Below, one piece after another: positions 61,749-64,000 of a stretch of 64,000 nucleotides of DNA (the stretch's first letter is position 1; the number at the start of each line of letters is the position of its first letter). Made by a program: the position numbers and the translations under genes. The notes under the pieces are model-generated. The model was not told the DNA's origin, ran no database searches, and saw only the letters and a list, made by a program, of their open reading frames with translations. Origin of the DNA: Dermatophagoides farinae (lineage: Eukaryota; Arthropoda; Arachnida; Sarcoptiformes; Pyroglyphidae); NCBI RefSeq assembly GCF_024713945.1, contig NW_027461518.1, positions 361,539 through 425,538 on the forward strand, in the 5' to 3' direction.

Positions 61749-62437
61749 TTGCCACATATATTTTGCGCGTTGCTTCCATTTCAACAGTTTGATCTCGTAA
61801 TAGATCAGAGAAGGTCTGAAAATTTTTTAGATTTGGCTAACAACTGCCTACGTTTACTTTACTGCGCTTCTATAGTATTATTTATTTACGGCTACCTAAT
61901 TAATGATTTGTTCAACCGAAACTACATAGTTATCAGCGAGACTACAAAGATATTTAATTCAAAAAAGATAGTGTTAATAGTTTGTTCACGAAATGAAACT
62001 AATTATTTTCAGTTTTTATTATAGCTTCAATCACAACCTTGCTACACTTTGCAACAAGAATACCTTCTGAGTTCATCAAACTAAGAGACGTGTTATTATA
62101 TTTACTGTTTTCCGTTCTGGCTGGAATTTATTTTTCTAAATTTTTTGTCTTAATCAGTAGAGAACACAATGAAATAACTGTTTTGTTATCGATAGCAGTC
62201 ATATATTACTTTCTGTTTCCTATTGGTACCAATTTAAGCAGTTTGTTTCAGCACGTCAACATATACGAATACATCAATAGTTTGTATTTTATTAGCGCAT
62301 ACGTGATAATGATAAATTTTGACAAAAGGCGGGCGTACACTTTTATGTTTGGGTCAGTTATTACACATATTGTTATTCAATTGTTGTCACTTTTTTTTTA
62401 TTACTCTCGCAAAATGATATTATCGCTGAACAAATAA
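61749..62437 (+). CDS. Multi-pass membrane protein of unknown family, probably spliced or frame-shifted
   Basis: Two open stretches in different frames make one plausible membrane protein. The first (61749-62024) lacks an ATG and contains LRLLYCASIVLFIYGYLI. The second (about 62010-62437) contains LLYLLFSVLAGIYFSKFFVL, ITVLLSIAVIYYFLFPIG and FGSVITHIVIQLLSLFFYYS. A 29-nt GT...TTTTCAG intron near 61984-62012 could join them as VLIVFFIIASITTLLHF, itself hydrophobic, giving at least five membrane segments and about 215 residues. A single-base shift would do the same. There is no signal peptide and the true N-terminus is not visible. It lies 95 nt after the preceding broken gene on the same strand. 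Confidence 0.45.
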
Positions 62438-62535
62438 CTCAATTTGAAAAGCAAAAATATGCTAAAAGATCCGTTCACAGTTTGTTTGCTGGACGAGCAC
62501 AACAACAAAATAGATCTCTTTTCTTCGTGACATAC

Positions 62536-63835
62536 CTATACGCGGCGTGGTCCATATTTGAGTGATAGTCGACGAAAACGCATTGGGCAGCCAACGAAAA
62601 TGGTAATTTTCGAGCTGAAGATAACTCTTTCGCGTTTTTTCTTCAATATCTGGCTGTTTAACAAAACTCGAGAAACTTCACGCGCTTCTACAATGATGTC
62701 TGGCATTACCACCTTGGGGTTGATTGCGTCCAAACCCATACCATCGTTCGAGTCGGATGACTCATTAGTAATGTTTACAAGAACGATTCCTTCTGTAACA
62801 ACGTCGGACAAGTTTTCCTTTAAACTTCGCCAATGTCATGCGTGACGGTAGCATTATGATGCTGTAGGTTTCTTTCACACTGAAAAAAACCACTGCGATG
62901 TCTTGACTACGCGTATCGATAAAAACTTATGTTTTTCAGAAAAATCGTTTTTTAGGGTTGATTTGTTCACTGACGCTCTTACAGAGCGGCTTTCTGACTC
63001 TTTTTGAGTTGGTTCTATTGCGCCCCCCGTTCGCCAATATACGAGTATTTTTAAGAACTGGCAATCGTTGACAGCAGTTAAAAAAACTGGGAAGTCGAAG
63101 ACAGTCCACAGTTGGAAAAAGCTTCAATTTGTGCACTTTTAAGTTGCGAACCACCAACGCAGCAAAACCTAGCCTTCTTCCAGCTGTATTTGAAGATTTA
63201 AGAAGGTACTTATAAGTTTGGTTTTACTATTAGTTTGTTCAACAGTACTTTAAAAATAATTCGGCTCGGTATCAATTTGTTCATGCTGCTAATATAGTTA
63301 TCGCCCAGCGAATACTTTATCGCGTCTGTACAATTAAATGTCTTACGAGACACCGTCGAGTACTCAAGTACGGGAAGTCTGATGAAGTCAATTTCTCCGT
63401 ATGTGTTCTCATCAAAAAAGCTGCAATTGCAGTTTTTCATGGCTTGAATAGCATTGTTTGTTGCGTTTCTCGCTCAAGGCTTTGATTTGTCTGTGCGCTT
63501 GACACGCTGTTTCATATAGCATCAATTCGTCTAAAAATGCTTGAATTCCTTCACTGACGCTTAGTTTGATTACTAAATGTCAAACTGGAATTAAATCCAA
63601 AAACGTCTTGAAATAGATCAAGATATGCATGAATCATCCACGAATACGACTCTATATTAGTACATGTATTTGCCAGGTTGAGGTCTGGGCCACATACTTC
63701 GAATAATGTGTCTGCAGAAAACTTTTTCACAGAAATTGCTATTTATAATCGAATTTAATTTTAGGCTAAGTTTTTCATTCTTATGATAATTTTCAAATAA
63801 ACAACGAACTAAGCCAATCGTTGTTTTCGACTGAT
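62536..63835 (-). CDS. Disrupted coding region on the minus strand, unknown product
   Basis: Protein-like fragments line up on the minus strand. From upstream to downstream: TIGLVRCLFENYHKNEKLSL (63800), HIIRSMWPRPQPGKYMY (63680), SWMIHAYLDLFQDVFGF (63630), VSEGIQAFLDELMLYETAC with QIKALSEKRNKQ (63540-63440), FDENTYGEIDFIRLPVLEYS (63400), LIPSRIIFKVLLNKL (63250), LKVHKLKLFPTVDCLRLP (63130) and, to 62536, EGIVLVNITNESSDSNDG with VVMPDIIVEAREVSRVLL. The frame changes at least four times. It may be one gene or two. I recognise no domain. Given the similar damage in the neighbouring genes, consensus indels are a likely cause, but part of this could be non-coding. Confidence 0.3.
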
Positions 63836-64000
63836 ATGGCCAAAACCACACGGTCTTTTTTAATTATATACGTATTTGATAAGACTAATAAATCAGTTAG
63901 ACTAGAAACTTTAACGTTATTGAAATCGTTGAACGCAAATTTTGATATGGGTGTTTATACTCTGCGTCGACTGTTTTACATGGATATAATTTTGGCAAAG
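63836..64000 (+). CDS. Possible 5' end of a plus-strand gene cut by the right edge
   Basis: An ATG at 63836 opens a frame that runs to the right edge for 55 codons (MAKTTRSFLIIYVF, later LLKSLNANFDMGVYTLRRLF). The frame is also open about 23 codons upstream. The composition is protein-like, with several hydrophobic and basic residues in helix-like spacing. It starts within a few nucleotides of the divergent minus-strand fragment, leaving no promoter space, so at least one of the two models is wrong or shifted. No family recognised. Confidence 0.28.
   Translation, partial: MAKTTRSFLIIYVFDKTNKSVRLETLTLLKSLNANFDMGVYTLRRLFYMDIILAK

Noticed and set aside
62558-62845. 95-codon plus-strand ORF near the right end
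   Set aside because: GTG start, overlaps a more protein-like minus-strand frame; strand choice is uncertain but the minus frame looks better.

Overview
This is a eukaryotic nuclear fragment: AT-rich, single-copy genes on both strands, spliceosomal introns and standard stop codons. The best lineage marker is a secreted protein with about 20 tandem CPxGY-type two-cysteine units (56.5-58.2 kb), the architecture of apicomplexan oocyst wall proteins (COWP). With a trehalose-6-phosphate synthase and a large multidomain acetyl-CoA carboxylase that has no targeting extension, this suggests an apicomplexan related to Cryptosporidium or the gregarines. Short introns are more common here than expected for Cryptosporidium, so an uncultured gregarine-like or cryptosporidian-like species is my best inference, not a demonstrated fact.

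Layout: 0-5 kb holds trehalose-6-P synthase (-, cut by the left edge), a COG0523 zinc-chaperone GTPase (+) and a Ser/Asn-rich tail-anchored protein (-). 5-13 kb is one acetyl-CoA carboxylase gene interrupted by an AT-rich gap. 12.9-20 kb has a cryptic TRAPP subunit, proteasome ATPase RPT6, a CSC1/OSCA/TMEM63 channel, an E2 ubiquitin-conjugating enzyme, an unknown protein and a small secreted protein. 20-33 kb has a MAK5/DDX24-like helicase, a gp210-like nucleoporin, a Sec1/Munc18 protein, a U1-type zinc-finger protein, a CENP-C-like cupin, a minimal UBA3 and RER1. 33-47 kb has an alpha-solenoid protein, a cysteine-rich mini-protein, a 50-residue basic protein, a giant UBR-box/RING E3 ligase and proteasome subunit RPN5. 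47-58 kb has an unknown 1383-residue protein, a SNF2/BRM ATPase, TMA7, a tRNA-splicing endonuclease subunit and the oocyst-wall-like protein. From about 58.9 kb to the right edge every gene is broken by single-base shifts, starting with a DRS1/DDX27-like helicase.

Two genome-wide traits can be read directly. Introns are tiny (about 27-44 nt, GTAAG...TAG/CAG) and were placed by restoring conserved protein frames. Packing is extreme: convergent genes end 3 to 40 nt apart and divergent starts usually lie 180-600 nt apart. Several single-base frame breaks (in the E2, the TRAPP subunit and the right-hand 5 kb) sit in or next to homopolymers. Consensus indels explain them better than gene decay.

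Five genes concern ubiquitin-like modification or proteolysis (E2, UBA3, UBR E3, RPT6, RPN5), four concern secretory traffic (TRAPP, Sec1, RER1, possibly the tail-anchored protein) and several concern RNA or ribosome biogenesis. This is an ordinary housekeeping mix with no operon-like logic. I found no tRNA, rRNA, CRISPR array or mobile element, and no obvious novel multi-gene system. The most interesting items are the CENP-C-like mini-gene, the minimal UBA3, the oocyst-wall repeat protein, the ACC interruption and the ultra-short introns.
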